This document shows positions 17,388-25,970 of a DNA stretch of 32,900 bases, one piece after another. How positions within the stretch are numbered: position 1 is the stretch's first letter; each line of letters opens with the position of its first letter. This DNA comes from an uncultured Candidatus Poseidoniales archaeon (lineage in GTDB: Archaea > Thermoplasmatota > Poseidoniia > Poseidoniales > Poseidoniaceae). Below the pieces are notes generated by a model. The model was not told where the DNA came from. It worked only from the letters and a program-made list of their open reading frames with translations, and did not search any database. The position numbers and the translations under genes are program-made. The stretch is taken from the NCBI GenBank assembly GCA_000246735.1, contig CM001443.1:874334-907233 (forward strand), given 5' to 3'.

Positions 17388-18959
17388 ATGCGAGCCAAGG
17401 CTCTAATGCTCTGTTTTTTTGTGGCAACCCTCTCCCTATCAGGGTGCTTTGGTGCTGAAGAAGTCGAGAAAGAGGAACAAGAGGTGACGGTGACTGACCA
17501 GCGTATCTTTGTCACGGATGGAACAGGTGCTTCTGTCGGGGTTGCACCAATTGAGATGGAATTCACCTTCAGTGATGTAGGTGAAACTGGAAAAGAACCC
17601 AGCATCGGTATCACATCCAGCGGTTGTATGTTCTTCATTGCCATGGAAAAACCAATGCGCTCGTGCGATGCTGGTGAATCATGGATCGATTCGAAAGACA
17701 TCACGCAAGCGCCTTTCACGAGCGATCCGTATGGATGGGTCGACCCGGTCACAGACCGAGTGTTCAACATTCACATGATGGGTCTTGAATCGACCTGGAT
17801 TGGCTGGTCTGATAACGACGGTGAATCGTGGATGGGTAACCCGCACGATTCCGGTACTACGCCACTGAACGATCACATCAAGCTCGCAACCGGGCCATGG
17901 GTTGACGGAGCATACGGGCTTGTGGGGCAACTCAACCCAACCTACGAAACAGCTGTCTACTTCTGTTTCAACAAACTTGTTGGGATTTCTTGTTTCACCA
18001 GTTTTGACGGTGGTGCAACGTTTGAGGTTGGAGGGGACATCGTCGGCCTCGCTTCCACAAATGGCGGTCTTCATGGTGCAATCACCACCGCTCCGGATGG
18101 CACGGTGTACGTCACTCCCCGCGTGCCAACCCCGACCCTCATTCTCTCCAAAGACAACGGCCTCAACTGGGAAGAGCGCACTATGGGTGAAGACGCAGGG
18201 ACGCCAAATCCACGAAAGAATTCAGAGGTCGCTACCGATAGTGAATCCAATGCCTATCACATCTGGACTGGTGCAGACTTTGGCATTTACATGTCACGTA
18301 GCACTGATTCAGGCGACACATGGGAGCAAACAAGCACCCGGATTAGTCCAATCGAGGTCATCTCAACTGCATTCCCGCAGGTTGACGCAGGTGACCCCGG
18401 ACGAATCGCCTTCACCTACCTTGGAAGCGAGAACGCAGAAGTGCTGAATACAACCGACATCGATGGGAACAACTGGGATGGAAACCCCCACTATGCGACA
18501 GGAAATGTATCCTATGACATCTACGTGACCTACAGTCTCAACGCCCTCGATGAAGATCCAATCTTCCACACCTACCGCCTTTCTGACGACCCCGTGCAGA
18601 TCGGTAGCATGTGCTTGAACAGTGGTGATTGCCGAACAGATGCTGGCGGCTCAAACAGAAACTTACTCGACTTCAACGATCTCACAATTGACCTTGAGGG
18701 TCGTGTGTACATTGCTTTCGCAGATGGTTGCATCGATGCGTGCGCAACGGGCAACAACTCACAGCCCGAAGATTCCCGAGCAGGGCGTGGTTCTGTTTAC
18801 TTCATGAACAACGGTCCAAGCCTGTATGTGGAAAAGGGTGTTCTCAACGACAAGCCTGGTGGTTCTGGGATGGCAGCATCTCTTCCTGTTCAGTGCTTGG
18901 CAGACCCTTGCATGGCCACAGATCGAGAGCAAGAGTCTGAACTTGCCGAAGATGCCTGA
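17388..18959 (+). CDS. secreted lipoprotein with sialidase-like Asp-box repeats
   Basis: The first 20 residues form a lipoprotein signal: a hydrophobic core ending in LSLSGC, with C20 as the lipid-anchor cysteine. The mature protein (about 500 residues) contains several Asp-box/BNR-like turns, for example SDNDGESW, SFDGGATF, SKDNGLNW and STDSGDTW, spaced as in sialidase-type beta-propellers. Catalytic sialidase residues (FRIP, the Arg triad) were not found, so this may be a propeller used for binding rather than a glycosidase. It is likely outside the cell on the membrane surface. Upstream are eif2b and a possible promoter; the next gene is convergent. Confidence 0.8.
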   Translation: MRAKALMLCFFVATLSLSGCFGAEEVEKEEQEVTVTDQRIFVTDGTGASVGVAPIEMEFTFSDVGETGKEPSIGITSSGCMFFIAMEKPMRSCDAGESWIDSKDITQAPFTSDPYGWVDPVTDRVFNIHMMGLESTWIGWSDNDGESWMGNPHDSGTTPLNDHIKLATGPWVDGAYGLVGQLNPTYETAVYFCFNKLVGISCFTSFDGGATFEVGGDIVGLASTNGGLHGAITTAPDGTVYVTPRVPTPTLILSKDNGLNWEERTMGEDAGTPNPRKNSEVATDSESNAYHIWTGADFGIYMSRSTDSGDTWEQTSTRISPIEVISTAFPQVDAGDPGRIAFTYLGSENAEVLNTTDIDGNNWDGNPHYATGNVSYDIYVTYSLNALDEDPIFHTYRLSDDPVQIGSMCLNSGDCRTDAGGSNRNLLDFNDLTIDLEGRVYIAFADGCIDACATGNNSQPEDSRAGRGSVYFMNNGPSLYVEKGVLNDKPGGSGMAASLPVQCLADPCMATDREQESELAEDA

Positions 18960-18973
18960 CTCGATTGTTCGGT

Positions 18974-19312
18974 TCAATCCATGCCCATCTCATGGGCCTC
19001 AGCCCCGGTGTCATGTTGCAGGTGCTCCACCATCGCCGCCACTGCATCTTCGCCTTGCAATGTATACCATACGCCTTCTGGGTAAATGACAGCCGTCGTT
19101 CCGAATTCACAAAAATCCAAGCAGCCAGATTTCTGTACACGGACATCGGTCAATCCTGCTTCCTTTGCAGCACGCTTGATCGATTGCATGAGTGCGAGGC
19201 TACCTCGCTTTCCACACGAAGGTCGAGCAGCACCTTCGGCCCGTTCATGACCACAGACGAACAAGTGTTTCCTGTAGCCAGGTTCAGTTCGTCCTTTTGG
19301 GTCGTTTGGCAT
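18974..19312 (-). CDS. thioredoxin-like [2Fe-2S] ferredoxin
   Basis: The 112-residue product has the four-cysteine pattern of the thioredoxin-fold [2Fe-2S] proteins (COG3411 / NuoE-like): HLFVCGHER, PSCGKRGS and the pair in SGCLDFCEFG. A PEGVWY segment follows, typical of the family's strand after the cluster. These small proteins carry electrons; the partner is unknown. The ATG at 19312 is five bases from the stop of the dehydratase gene and is preferred over a GTG at 19321, which would overlap it. It is the last gene of a three-gene operon. Confidence 0.85.
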   Translation of the reverse strand: MPNDPKGRTEPGYRKHLFVCGHERAEGAARPSCGKRGSLALMQSIKRAAKEAGLTDVRVQKSGCLDFCEFGTTAVIYPEGVWYTLQGEDAVAAMVEHLQHDTGAEAHEMGMD

Positions 19313-19317
19313 GGTGG

Positions 19318-19566
19318 TCACGCTTCCATTGTTTGATTAATGCGGAGTGCCAATGCCAGGTCCTTTTCGGTGATTTGATTTTTATCGTGGGTGTACAATT
19401 CGATCACGACATAGCCCCAACCAAGATGAATCTCTGGGTGATGGTTTGCGTCTTCTGACAACATTGAGATCTCATCAACAAAGGCTTTTGCTGCTGAGAA
19501 ATCCGTGAATTCAAATTCCCTCATCAAGCGGTGCTCAACGATGGCCCATCCCGTTGGGATGTCCAT
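19318..19566 (-). CDS. pterin-4a-carbinolamine dehydratase
   Basis: The 82-residue protein carries the family signature HHPEIHLGWGYVVIELYTHD (the HHPE and the following aromatic and acidic residues), preceded by the usual FEFTDFSAAKAFVDEI. The enzyme dehydrates 4a-hydroxy-tetrahydropterin during pterin recycling. In many microbes without aromatic amino acid hydroxylases its role is unsettled, with links to molybdopterin or folate chemistry proposed. No hydroxylase gene is seen here. It sits four bases after the upstream unknown gene and five before the [2Fe-2S] gene. Confidence 0.9.
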   Translation of the reverse strand: MDIPTGWAIVEHRLMREFEFTDFSAAKAFVDEISMLSEDANHHPEIHLGWGYVVIELYTHDKNQITEKDLALALRINQTMEA

Positions 19567-19570
19567 TTAC

Positions 19571-20014
19571 TCAACCCCAGAGGTGAGAGTCATCGCTGCC
19601 TTTGCTTTCTTTCTCGACCTTCTCATGAAGGCTTGAGCGACGCTTCATGTCAGCTCGCTCAAAGGCAAGGAGGTCCTTGTCATCGATGTATGCGGGGCGG
19701 GTATGGGCGACAAGCACGATGCGTGCAATGATTTCACGTGCAACGAAGTGAGTTTGGCCATCTTCGCCTAGCAATTCGATGCTCGACTTGCCTGATGCCA
19801 GCAAACGGCCACGAATCCATGGGCTTTCACCATCAAGGAGTGCTCGTGCGTCCATCAAGATCTCAATGAAATCATCACGTCGGAGGCCATGCCTTCGCTT
19901 GAGCAGGTCCCCGTTGATGACATCAGCGACATCCTCAAGGGCAGGCGAACCCATATCTTTCCACATCTGTGTCGCCCAATCAGGGAGCGTAATCTTCTGC
20001 TTCTTCTTCGCCAT
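19571..20014 (-). CDS. small protein of unknown function, first gene of a three-gene operon
   Basis: I cannot place this 147-residue protein in a family. It has a lysine-rich start (MAKKKQK), a helical first half and a short beta-rich segment at about 68-100 (GRLLASGKSSIELLGEDG and IIARIVLVAH) whose strand pattern recalls a small Sm-like or SH3-like barrel; that likeness is only a guess. The charged C-terminal tail looks disordered. The tight spacing (4 bases) to the dehydratase gene argues that it is real and co-expressed. It diverges from the NOG1 gene across 129 bases. Confidence 0.65.
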   Translation of the reverse strand: MAKKKQKITLPDWATQMWKDMGSPALEDVADVINGDLLKRRHGLRRDDFIEILMDARALLDGESPWIRGRLLASGKSSIELLGEDGQTHFVAREIIARIVLVAHTRPAYIDDKDLLAFERADMKRRSSLHEKVEKESKGSDDSHLWG

Positions 20015-20143
20015 GATGAGAGGTACATGGCGAGGCTACTTGAACCTCGCTCCTCGCTATGTTCCCGCCAATGGCTGAAAATTCCTCATTCGGGGGTATG
20101 TCTTCTTGAAGGGTGGGCCACCGGCAGAAGACAGGGGAAGAAG

Positions 20144-21262
20144 ATGAAAGTCTCATGGCGAACGCTTCCAACGGTCCTTCTCGAGGACGAAGTGCTCGAC
20201 AAAGCGTTCTCCCGTGCCCGGAAAGCAGCTGACCGAGTTGATGACTCCGACCGTGTGTTCCGTGTTCGAAAGCAAATGAGCCGAATGGTTCAAACCGCAG
20301 CAGATGTGATTGCAACGACCTTCATGGATACGGTGAATGTATGGCCTTCGCTCGACCAATCGCCAAAGTTTGACGTCGCCATGATTGATGCGTGCGTTGG
20401 TTGTGATGATTACCGACACCACCTCTCAATGCTCCAATGGGCTTCCAAACAGGTGCTCAACATCGCTGGTCAAAACAGCAAGAAGATCATCCGGACGGCT
20501 CGGACTGATTTGATGCACGATGCCAGAAAAGAAGCATATGGCCGAATATCCTCGATCATGCGCCGTGTGAAACCTTCGCTTCTCTGGCTCAGTCAAGCCC
20601 GTGAAACACTGAAGCGTTTGCCAACCATTGACCAAGTCTTGCCTTGTATTGTCGTCTGTGGTGCCCCGAACGTCGGTAAATCTGCATTCATTTCTGCGCT
20701 CAGTTCAGGAAAAATGGAAGTCAACCATTATCCTTTCACGACCAAGCAAATCCACGTTGGGCACTTCACTCACCGCCGTTTGCAGTATCAGATGGTGGAC
20801 ACGCCAGGTCTGCTTGATCGACCGAGGACAGCTCGGAACACCATCGAATTGCAAGCGATTGCAGCACTGGAACATATTGGTTCTCTTGTTCTCTTCTTGA
20901 TGGATGAAAGCGAGGCATGCGGCACATCAATTGAAGAACAAATGCATCTTTTGGAAGATGTACAGGCGATGTTGCCGGGCACGGATTTGATGGTTGTAAC
21001 CTCAAAGGCAGATTTACTTGACCCACTTCCCGATATGTGGACTGAAGTTTCAGAGGCAGAGGCTGAGTGGCGCGATGATGGCGCCGAAGGAACACCTGAC
21101 CTCCCTCTCTTGCTTGACCCGAAAGGGCGAGTGACCATGTCGGCAACAGAATTCATCGGCATGGATGCAATGCGAATGGAAATTATTCGTCGCATCAAGG
21201 ACGCACGCCAAATTGATCCAATGGCTTTGCCAGAGGGTTGGTATCGACGCGACCAAGACTGA
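20144..21262 (+). CDS. NOG1-type GTPase
   Basis: The 372-residue protein has an N-terminal helical domain (about 1-160) and then a GTPase domain: G1 GAPNVGKS (173-180), a threonine-bearing switch (YPFTTKQ), G3 DTPG (219-222) and G4 TSKAD (286-290), a slight variant of NKxD. The pattern matches the archaeal/eukaryotic NOG1 subfamily of OBG-related GTPases, involved in large ribosomal subunit assembly in eukaryotes; a similar role is inferred for archaea. The frame is open for a further 250 bases upstream, but those codons overlap the divergent gene. The ATG at 20144 has GGGGAAGAAG just before it and begins with family-like sequence. It converges on argS. Confidence 0.88.
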   Translation: MKVSWRTLPTVLLEDEVLDKAFSRARKAADRVDDSDRVFRVRKQMSRMVQTAADVIATTFMDTVNVWPSLDQSPKFDVAMIDACVGCDDYRHHLSMLQWASKQVLNIAGQNSKKIIRTARTDLMHDARKEAYGRISSIMRRVKPSLLWLSQARETLKRLPTIDQVLPCIVVCGAPNVGKSAFISALSSGKMEVNHYPFTTKQIHVGHFTHRRLQYQMVDTPGLLDRPRTARNTIELQAIAALEHIGSLVLFLMDESEACGTSIEEQMHLLEDVQAMLPGTDLMVVTSKADLLDPLPDMWTEVSEAEAEWRDDGAEGTPDLPLLLDPKGRVTMSATEFIGMDAMRMEIIRRIKDARQIDPMALPEGWYRRDQD

Positions 21263-21264
21263 AC

Positions 21265-23046
21265 TCACATGTGTTCAATCGGCACAATGCCCAAGCCTTC
21301 CATGCCCGTTCGCATCATGCGACGGGCGACTTCAGAAACTTGAAGATTCACAGTGTTGACTTCACCATCAATGATGATCATGCAGTCTCTATAGAACGCA
21401 TTGAAGCAGTTCGATAGGTGGAGGAGATGATTTGCGAAAAGATGCGGTCGTCGATCGTTCACTGCCTTCGCCAAGACATCATTGTGAACTGCCAACGCTC
21501 GCAACAACCCTACCATGCCGGATGGCATGGATTCTGGAAGTTCGAGGTTTACCTTTGCAAGCTCGGCCTCGATGTCAACACCTTCTGATTGGCACCTTCT
21601 GACAATTGAACACGCCCTGACGTGCGAGTACATGATGAACGGTGCTGAGCCGCCCTCAAACGCCAGAGCCTCTTCCCAACGGAAAGTGAACCCTTTTTCG
21701 GGACTGACTTTGATGATGTTGAATCGAACGGCAGACTTCCCTGCAGCATCTGCGATTTCGTTTACTTGCTGTTGTTCGTAATCGGGTCGAAGAGCACCGA
21801 CCACGGCCGCTGCCTGTGCCTGTGCCTCTTCCAAAAGGTCGTCCATGAAGACAACGTTGCCCTTTCGAGTTGACATCTTGCCTTCTGGGAGTTTGATGAA
21901 TGAATAGAACAGCACTTCTGGGACTTTCTGTTCAAGTTCTGTTAGTGTCATACCGACCTGTTTAGCCTGGAGCTTGTGGTCTTCACCAAGGACATTGATG
22001 AGGTCGTCACATTGCTGCCACTTCCACATATGGTAAGCGATGTCTCGTGTGGCATAGAGTGAAGATCCGTCGCCACGGCGGAAGAAGAACTCAGTTTTAC
22101 CCTTCAAGCCCCTTGCACCGAGGTCGAGGAATTCAGCCCCATTGTCTGCCGTGCCATGTATTTCGAAGGTTCGGAACAGTTCCATTAACCGCCCGACGTC
22201 ACCGTTCGTTACGAACATAGATTCCTTTGTGAATGTGTCAAAACTGATGCCTAAGCGTGCCAGTGTAATGAGCATGCCATCGAGGACAGGTTGGTAGGCT
22301 GCGGCGAATGCGTCAAGCACCCCTTGGTCGCCGTGTTCGCTGGCATGAACCATGCGTCCAATTTCCTGTTCAATGGCTTCTTTATCGGCTCGTTCTTGGC
22401 GAACCACTTGTGCGGCTTGGTACCACCGCACTCGCTCGTGGTCAGCTTTGCCTTTCCATTTCGGGTTGAGTCCGTCACGGCCTTCGAGTGTCGCTTCAAC
22501 ATCGGCTTCGCTAAGGTTTGCCAATGCCCATGCGAGCACACCAACTTGCTTCCCCATGTCATCGACATAGTATTCTGCACGGACTTCGTTTCCAAAGAGT
22601 CTGTGCAATCGGACGAGTGAGTCGCCAAGAATCGCGTTTCGTGCACGGCCCACGTGGAAGGGTCCATTTGGATTTGCAGACGTATGCTCGATGAGGATTT
22701 TACGCCCTGTTGGCTGGCACTCTCCGAATGGATGGCCGTGAGTTTGGGGTGAGGCGAGGATGGTTCTGGCAAGCCAACTGGGACTGGCCTTGATGTTGAG
22801 GTAGCCAGCAACGGCGTTTACCTCACCGATCGCTTCGTGAGACGGAATGGCGGCAGCGATGGCTTCTGCAATTGCAGGGGGTGCTTGTCCCAATTGTTTG
22901 GCAAAAGGGAAGCATGGGAGTGAAAGGTCACCTTGATCGAGTTCCCTCGATGGAGCAAGCATGTTTTTCCAGTGACTGTTCTGAATGCCAACATCTTTCA
23001 GCGCGGCTTCGATTAGAGGTTCTATGATTCTCTTCAACATCTGCAT
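21265..23046 (-). CDS. argS: arginyl-tRNA synthetase
   Basis: The 593-residue class I enzyme charges tRNA-Arg. Its N-terminal ArgRS-specific (Add1) domain is followed by the HIGH-type motif in PNGPFHVGRARN (HVGR, residues 131-134, a common archaeal form) and the KMSKS loop GKMSTRKGN at about 390. The DALR-type anticodon-binding domain ends the protein (GGSAPFIMYSHVRA and the final helices). The ATG at 23046 and another at 23040 are both possible. It starts 9 bases after the prf1 stop, forming an operon with the release factor. It converges on the NOG1 gene with a 2-base gap. Confidence 0.95.
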   Translation of the reverse strand: MQMLKRIIEPLIEAALKDVGIQNSHWKNMLAPSRELDQGDLSLPCFPFAKQLGQAPPAIAEAIAAAIPSHEAIGEVNAVAGYLNIKASPSWLARTILASPQTHGHPFGECQPTGRKILIEHTSANPNGPFHVGRARNAILGDSLVRLHRLFGNEVRAEYYVDDMGKQVGVLAWALANLSEADVEATLEGRDGLNPKWKGKADHERVRWYQAAQVVRQERADKEAIEQEIGRMVHASEHGDQGVLDAFAAAYQPVLDGMLITLARLGISFDTFTKESMFVTNGDVGRLMELFRTFEIHGTADNGAEFLDLGARGLKGKTEFFFRRGDGSSLYATRDIAYHMWKWQQCDDLINVLGEDHKLQAKQVGMTLTELEQKVPEVLFYSFIKLPEGKMSTRKGNVVFMDDLLEEAQAQAAAVVGALRPDYEQQQVNEIADAAGKSAVRFNIIKVSPEKGFTFRWEEALAFEGGSAPFIMYSHVRACSIVRRCQSEGVDIEAELAKVNLELPESMPSGMVGLLRALAVHNDVLAKAVNDRRPHLFANHLLHLSNCFNAFYRDCMIIIDGEVNTVNLQVSEVARRMMRTGMEGLGIVPIEHM

Positions 23047-23055
23047 TGAATCGCC

Positions 23056-24303
23056 TCACATCATTGGGTAGCGGCACAAGGCGGCAAGCCCGCCAAATCC
23101 GTGAAGGAGTTGAGAACCTTCCTCGGTATCGATTGAAATATAGACAATTTCAGTGTTGCTTCGCTCAGCCATCTTTCCAAATTCATCGATCAAAGAGACG
23201 CTGTTGAGTTCCTTAGCGTTGTCACCTGAGGCTTCGCATGATGGGCATGCAGGCAACGCCTCCATTCGACCGATTGTAGCGGTCCATTCATGCTTGCAGG
23301 AGCCACACTGTAGGGTGATTGTGTTCTTTCTCAAGCCTTCAGAAATGAGTAGTTTGTCGATGGCTCCTCGCTCTAGAGCGCTGCGAACCATCATTTCACC
23401 ATACGTGGCCCGTGGGGCGGACTTGATCAATTCTGAGAGGAATGAATTCATGACTTGTCGTTCCGCATCAAGTTCGATTTCCCCCATCAGGGAGCCTGCA
23501 TTTTCGACCAATTCGCGAACACCACTCTCATTGGAGTAGCCAACATCGAAATGCGTCTTTGCCAATTTCTTTCCAACTTCGTGATGGAAGTAATCGTTTT
23601 TCACAACGAAATCCTTGGTCGCTCCTGGGCCACCAATAATGATCGCCTGGATGTTTTCGAGGTTTGGGAGCCAATAATTGCAGGCGTGTTCTGTAGCACG
23701 CTTGAAGAAATTGTGGGCGGCTTCTTCGATCAGTCGTTCGAAACGTTGAGCGGATTGACCACCTTGTCGGTGTTTCCCCATGATGTTGGAAACAAGGTGC
23801 TCTTGAACATGGATGCGCTTTCCAGATGCAATTCCAAAGGCTGCTTCACTGCGGTCAATGACAAACAGGCCATACGATTTTTTATCGACCAGCATGTCTT
23901 CAAGTTGGCTCAATTCGAAGACAGAGTCGCATCGGTATCGAAACGACATAAGCGGTTGTGGTGGTTCTTCAATGACGACGTTGACCATCCGGTTCTTGTT
24001 GTTGCCAATGATGATCGAACCAACGAAGATGGCAATGCCATTTTCACCGGGTCTTTTGTAGCGTGAAAGGGTTGAAAGAGCCGACTCAATAGCGCCTTGG
24101 ACATTCTTGCGTGTCCCTTTCGATTTGATATTTGCAGCCTGTCCGTGCTCGTTCTGAAGCAGCGAGCGAGCATCAGATATGTGGCGGTCTGGTGGGATGA
24201 TGAGGGTGACCAGCTCGGTTCCAAAACCCTTCATTTCCCTCAGGTCTTCAAGGGCGAGTTTCAACCGAAGGCGGCGCGTAGCGAGAGTTGCATCTTCAGA
24301 CAT
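23056..24303 (-). CDS. prf1: peptide chain release factor aRF1
   Basis: The 415-residue protein is a complete archaeal class I release factor. Domain 1 has NIKS (58-61) and YRCDSVF (the YxCxxxF motif, 123-129), which read stop codons. Domain 2 has GGQ (181-183), which triggers peptide release. Domain 3 includes a mini zinc ribbon (CGSC and CPSC). It recognises all three stop codons, related to eRF1. The ATG at 24303 has GGAGG eight bases upstream and gives the usual N terminus; the frame is open 14 codons further. It is the promoter-proximal gene of a prf1-argS operon and diverges from pyrH. Confidence 0.96.
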   Translation of the reverse strand: MSEDATLATRRLRLKLALEDLREMKGFGTELVTLIIPPDRHISDARSLLQNEHGQAANIKSKGTRKNVQGAIESALSTLSRYKRPGENGIAIFVGSIIIGNNKNRMVNVVIEEPPQPLMSFRYRCDSVFELSQLEDMLVDKKSYGLFVIDRSEAAFGIASGKRIHVQEHLVSNIMGKHRQGGQSAQRFERLIEEAAHNFFKRATEHACNYWLPNLENIQAIIIGGPGATKDFVVKNDYFHHEVGKKLAKTHFDVGYSNESGVRELVENAGSLMGEIELDAERQVMNSFLSELIKSAPRATYGEMMVRSALERGAIDKLLISEGLRKNTITLQCGSCKHEWTATIGRMEALPACPSCEASGDNAKELNSVSLIDEFGKMAERSNTEIVYISIDTEEGSQLLHGFGGLAALCRYPMM

Positions 24304-24441
24304 CGCTTGGCCTCCAGTTGTGGGGCGTGGTTGAGGGGTCTTCAACTCTCTTATGGTGAGGCTTACAGAACAATGGAAGGTTGAGGTTTCTTCCTCCGTT
24401 CATGGGATATGCTCAAAGCATGAGCGCGTAAGGAAGGAACG

Positions 24442-25149
24442 ATGACCACTCGTCATGTTGTTGCTTTGGGAGGAAGCCTCCTTCGCCCGGAAGAAGCAGA
24501 GCAGCGAACAGAGTGGTTTGGTCGACTGCGTCAACTCGCTGTTCACATGGAAGGGAATGGACGACGCCTCGCACTTGTTGTTGGTGGCGGATTACCTGCC
24601 CGTGAAGGCATCACCTTGGCCCGTTCCCTCGTCAGCGACACCGAACGTCTGGATGAAGTCGGCATCGCCGCAACCCGCCTCAATGCCACAGTGATTCAGC
24701 AGATTCTCTTGGACATCGGATGCGATGTAGCGCCAGTCATTCCTGCGACAACAAGCGATGCTGCCGCCCTCATGGACGCCCACCATCTCGTGATCATGGG
24801 TGGTACAACGCCCGGTCATACAACCGATGCTGTAGCCGTGGCACTTGCCCGAGATACTGGTGCAAGTCATTGCATCATCGCCACCAATGTAAGTCATGTC
24901 TTCGACAAGGATCCACGTCAACACGACGATGCTGTCTCTTTCTCAACAATGTCGATTGATGAATTAGCAGAGATTACCGGCATCGGTGAACCGCTTGCGC
25001 CTGGAGCCTCTGCCGTGATTGACCCCGTTGCCGTTGGTTGGGCAAAAGCGTGCGATCTTCGTTTGGCAGTGCTCGATGGCCGGGACTTATCGCTGCTTGA
25101 GAAAGCGCTTGATGGGCAGCCGTTTGATGGGACATTGATTTTACCTTAG
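24442..25149 (+). CDS. pyrH: uridylate kinase (archaeal type)
   Basis: The 235-residue amino-acid-kinase-fold protein opens with VVALGGSLL, followed by LVVGGGLPAREG, LDEVGIAATRLNA, MGGTTPGHTTDAVA and ATNVSHVFDKDPR, the order found in archaeal PyrH. It phosphorylates UMP to UDP and so follows carAB in pyrimidine nucleotide supply, although the loci are apart. The length is normal. GGAAGGAACG precedes the ATG, a good ribosome-binding site. A small zinc/membrane protein gene follows 10 bases later and is likely co-transcribed. Confidence 0.93.
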   Translation: MTTRHVVALGGSLLRPEEAEQRTEWFGRLRQLAVHMEGNGRRLALVVGGGLPAREGITLARSLVSDTERLDEVGIAATRLNATVIQQILLDIGCDVAPVIPATTSDAAALMDAHHLVIMGGTTPGHTTDAVAVALARDTGASHCIIATNVSHVFDKDPRQHDDAVSFSTMSIDELAEITGIGEPLAPGASAVIDPVAVGWAKACDLRLAVLDGRDLSLLEKALDGQPFDGTLILP

Positions 25150-25159
25150 GTGATGAAGC

Positions 25160-25429
25160 ATGGTTGACGCAAATAAAGTGAAGAGTAATCTGCAACGAAT
25201 GACCAACAAAGTTGTCTCATCAACAACAGGGAAAATCCAGCCCCACAAGCATTGTCGAATCTGCTTTCGCCCGATCAAGTTGTCCGTGGAGCCACGCGTC
25301 TGTTCGGATCAAGCATGCATCGATCGCAACATACGAGATGAGAAGAATCAACGACAAATGAGGATCTGGATGTTTGTTTTCCTTGGCATCTTTGCCTTCA
25401 GTTTCATTGGACCTTTGTTGCTCAGGTAG
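25160..25429 (+). CDS. small zinc-ribbon protein with C-terminal membrane helix (DUF2116-like)
   Basis: The 89-residue protein has a basic N terminus, a four-cysteine zinc knuckle (C32, C35, C48, C53, in HCRICFRPI and RVCSDQACIDRN), a charged helix and one C-terminal membrane helix (about 70-87). This matches the layout of DUF2116-type archaeal proteins, whose function is unknown. As a tail-anchored protein, its zinc domain would face the cytoplasm. It follows pyrH by 10 bases with GGTGATGA in front of its ATG. Its last 8 bases overlap the end of the converging gene. Confidence 0.75.
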   Translation: MVDANKVKSNLQRMTNKVVSSTTGKIQPHKHCRICFRPIKLSVEPRVCSDQACIDRNIRDEKNQRQMRIWMFVFLGIFAFSFIGPLLLR

Positions 25430-25934
25430 GGTCTTCGAACTCATCGAGCATCGCTTTGGATGCCTCTATATTCCCAGTGCCTGTGATGCCTGCGGCTTTG
25501 ATTTGGTCACCTATGGCGAACAATTCTTTGAAGGCTTCTTCGATGGATTTTGTTTGTTTGAGGTACCTCATGGCAGGCCAACCGCAATCGATGACACCAG
25601 GCTCATGCGTGCTTTCTTCCACCCACGCCGCACATGCCTCTCCATAGCAGAGGGCTGAAAAATTCTCAAGGTCAACCCAAAAAGTTTGACGGCTGCAAAC
25701 AGGACATGCTTTGCATTCGAGCGATGCAAGCACCGTGAGGCCATGTTCACCGATCACATCGATGTCCCACACAACGACGCTGGCGGAGACGAGGAGCATT
25801 CTGTCACTTTTTTTGAGGAAACTCCGGAGGACGCCCCATGCCGTTTGCTCTGAGCTAAAGCACCCGAGTGAAAGTGCGTTGCCACCTTCCTCAACTGCAG
25901 AGGGCACGAACACCCGTTGGAGTTGCTCCGCCAT
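25422..25934 (-). CDS. small cysteine-rich protein, unknown function
   Basis: I do not recognise the 170-residue product. It has a hydrophobic beta-like segment (RMLLVSASVVVWDIDVIGEHG) and then a possible zinc site formed by C77 and C80 (CPVC) with C96 and C101 further on. A helical C-terminal tail follows (about 125-168). The arrangement could be a zinc-binding module with a small alpha/beta domain in front. It lies 36 bases downstream of folB on the same strand and is probably the last gene of the run that starts at ubiX. Its 3' end overlaps the zinc/membrane gene by 8 bases. Confidence 0.55.
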   Translation of the reverse strand: MAEQLQRVFVPSAVEEGGNALSLGCFSSEQTAWGVLRSFLKKSDRMLLVSASVVVWDIDVIGEHGLTVLASLECKACPVCSRQTFWVDLENFSALCYGEACAAWVEESTHEPGVIDCGWPAMRYLKQTKSIEEAFKELFAIGDQIKAAGITGTGNIEASKAMLDEFEDPT

Positions 25935-25970
25935 GGTGGTCGTTTGTTCATCGGGTGTTTGAAGGCTCGG

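Noticed and set aside
19889-20143. Upstream extension of the NOG1 reading frame
   Set aside because: It runs over the opposing gene's coding region and the added residues do not resemble NOG1; the ATG at 20144 has a good ribosome-binding site.
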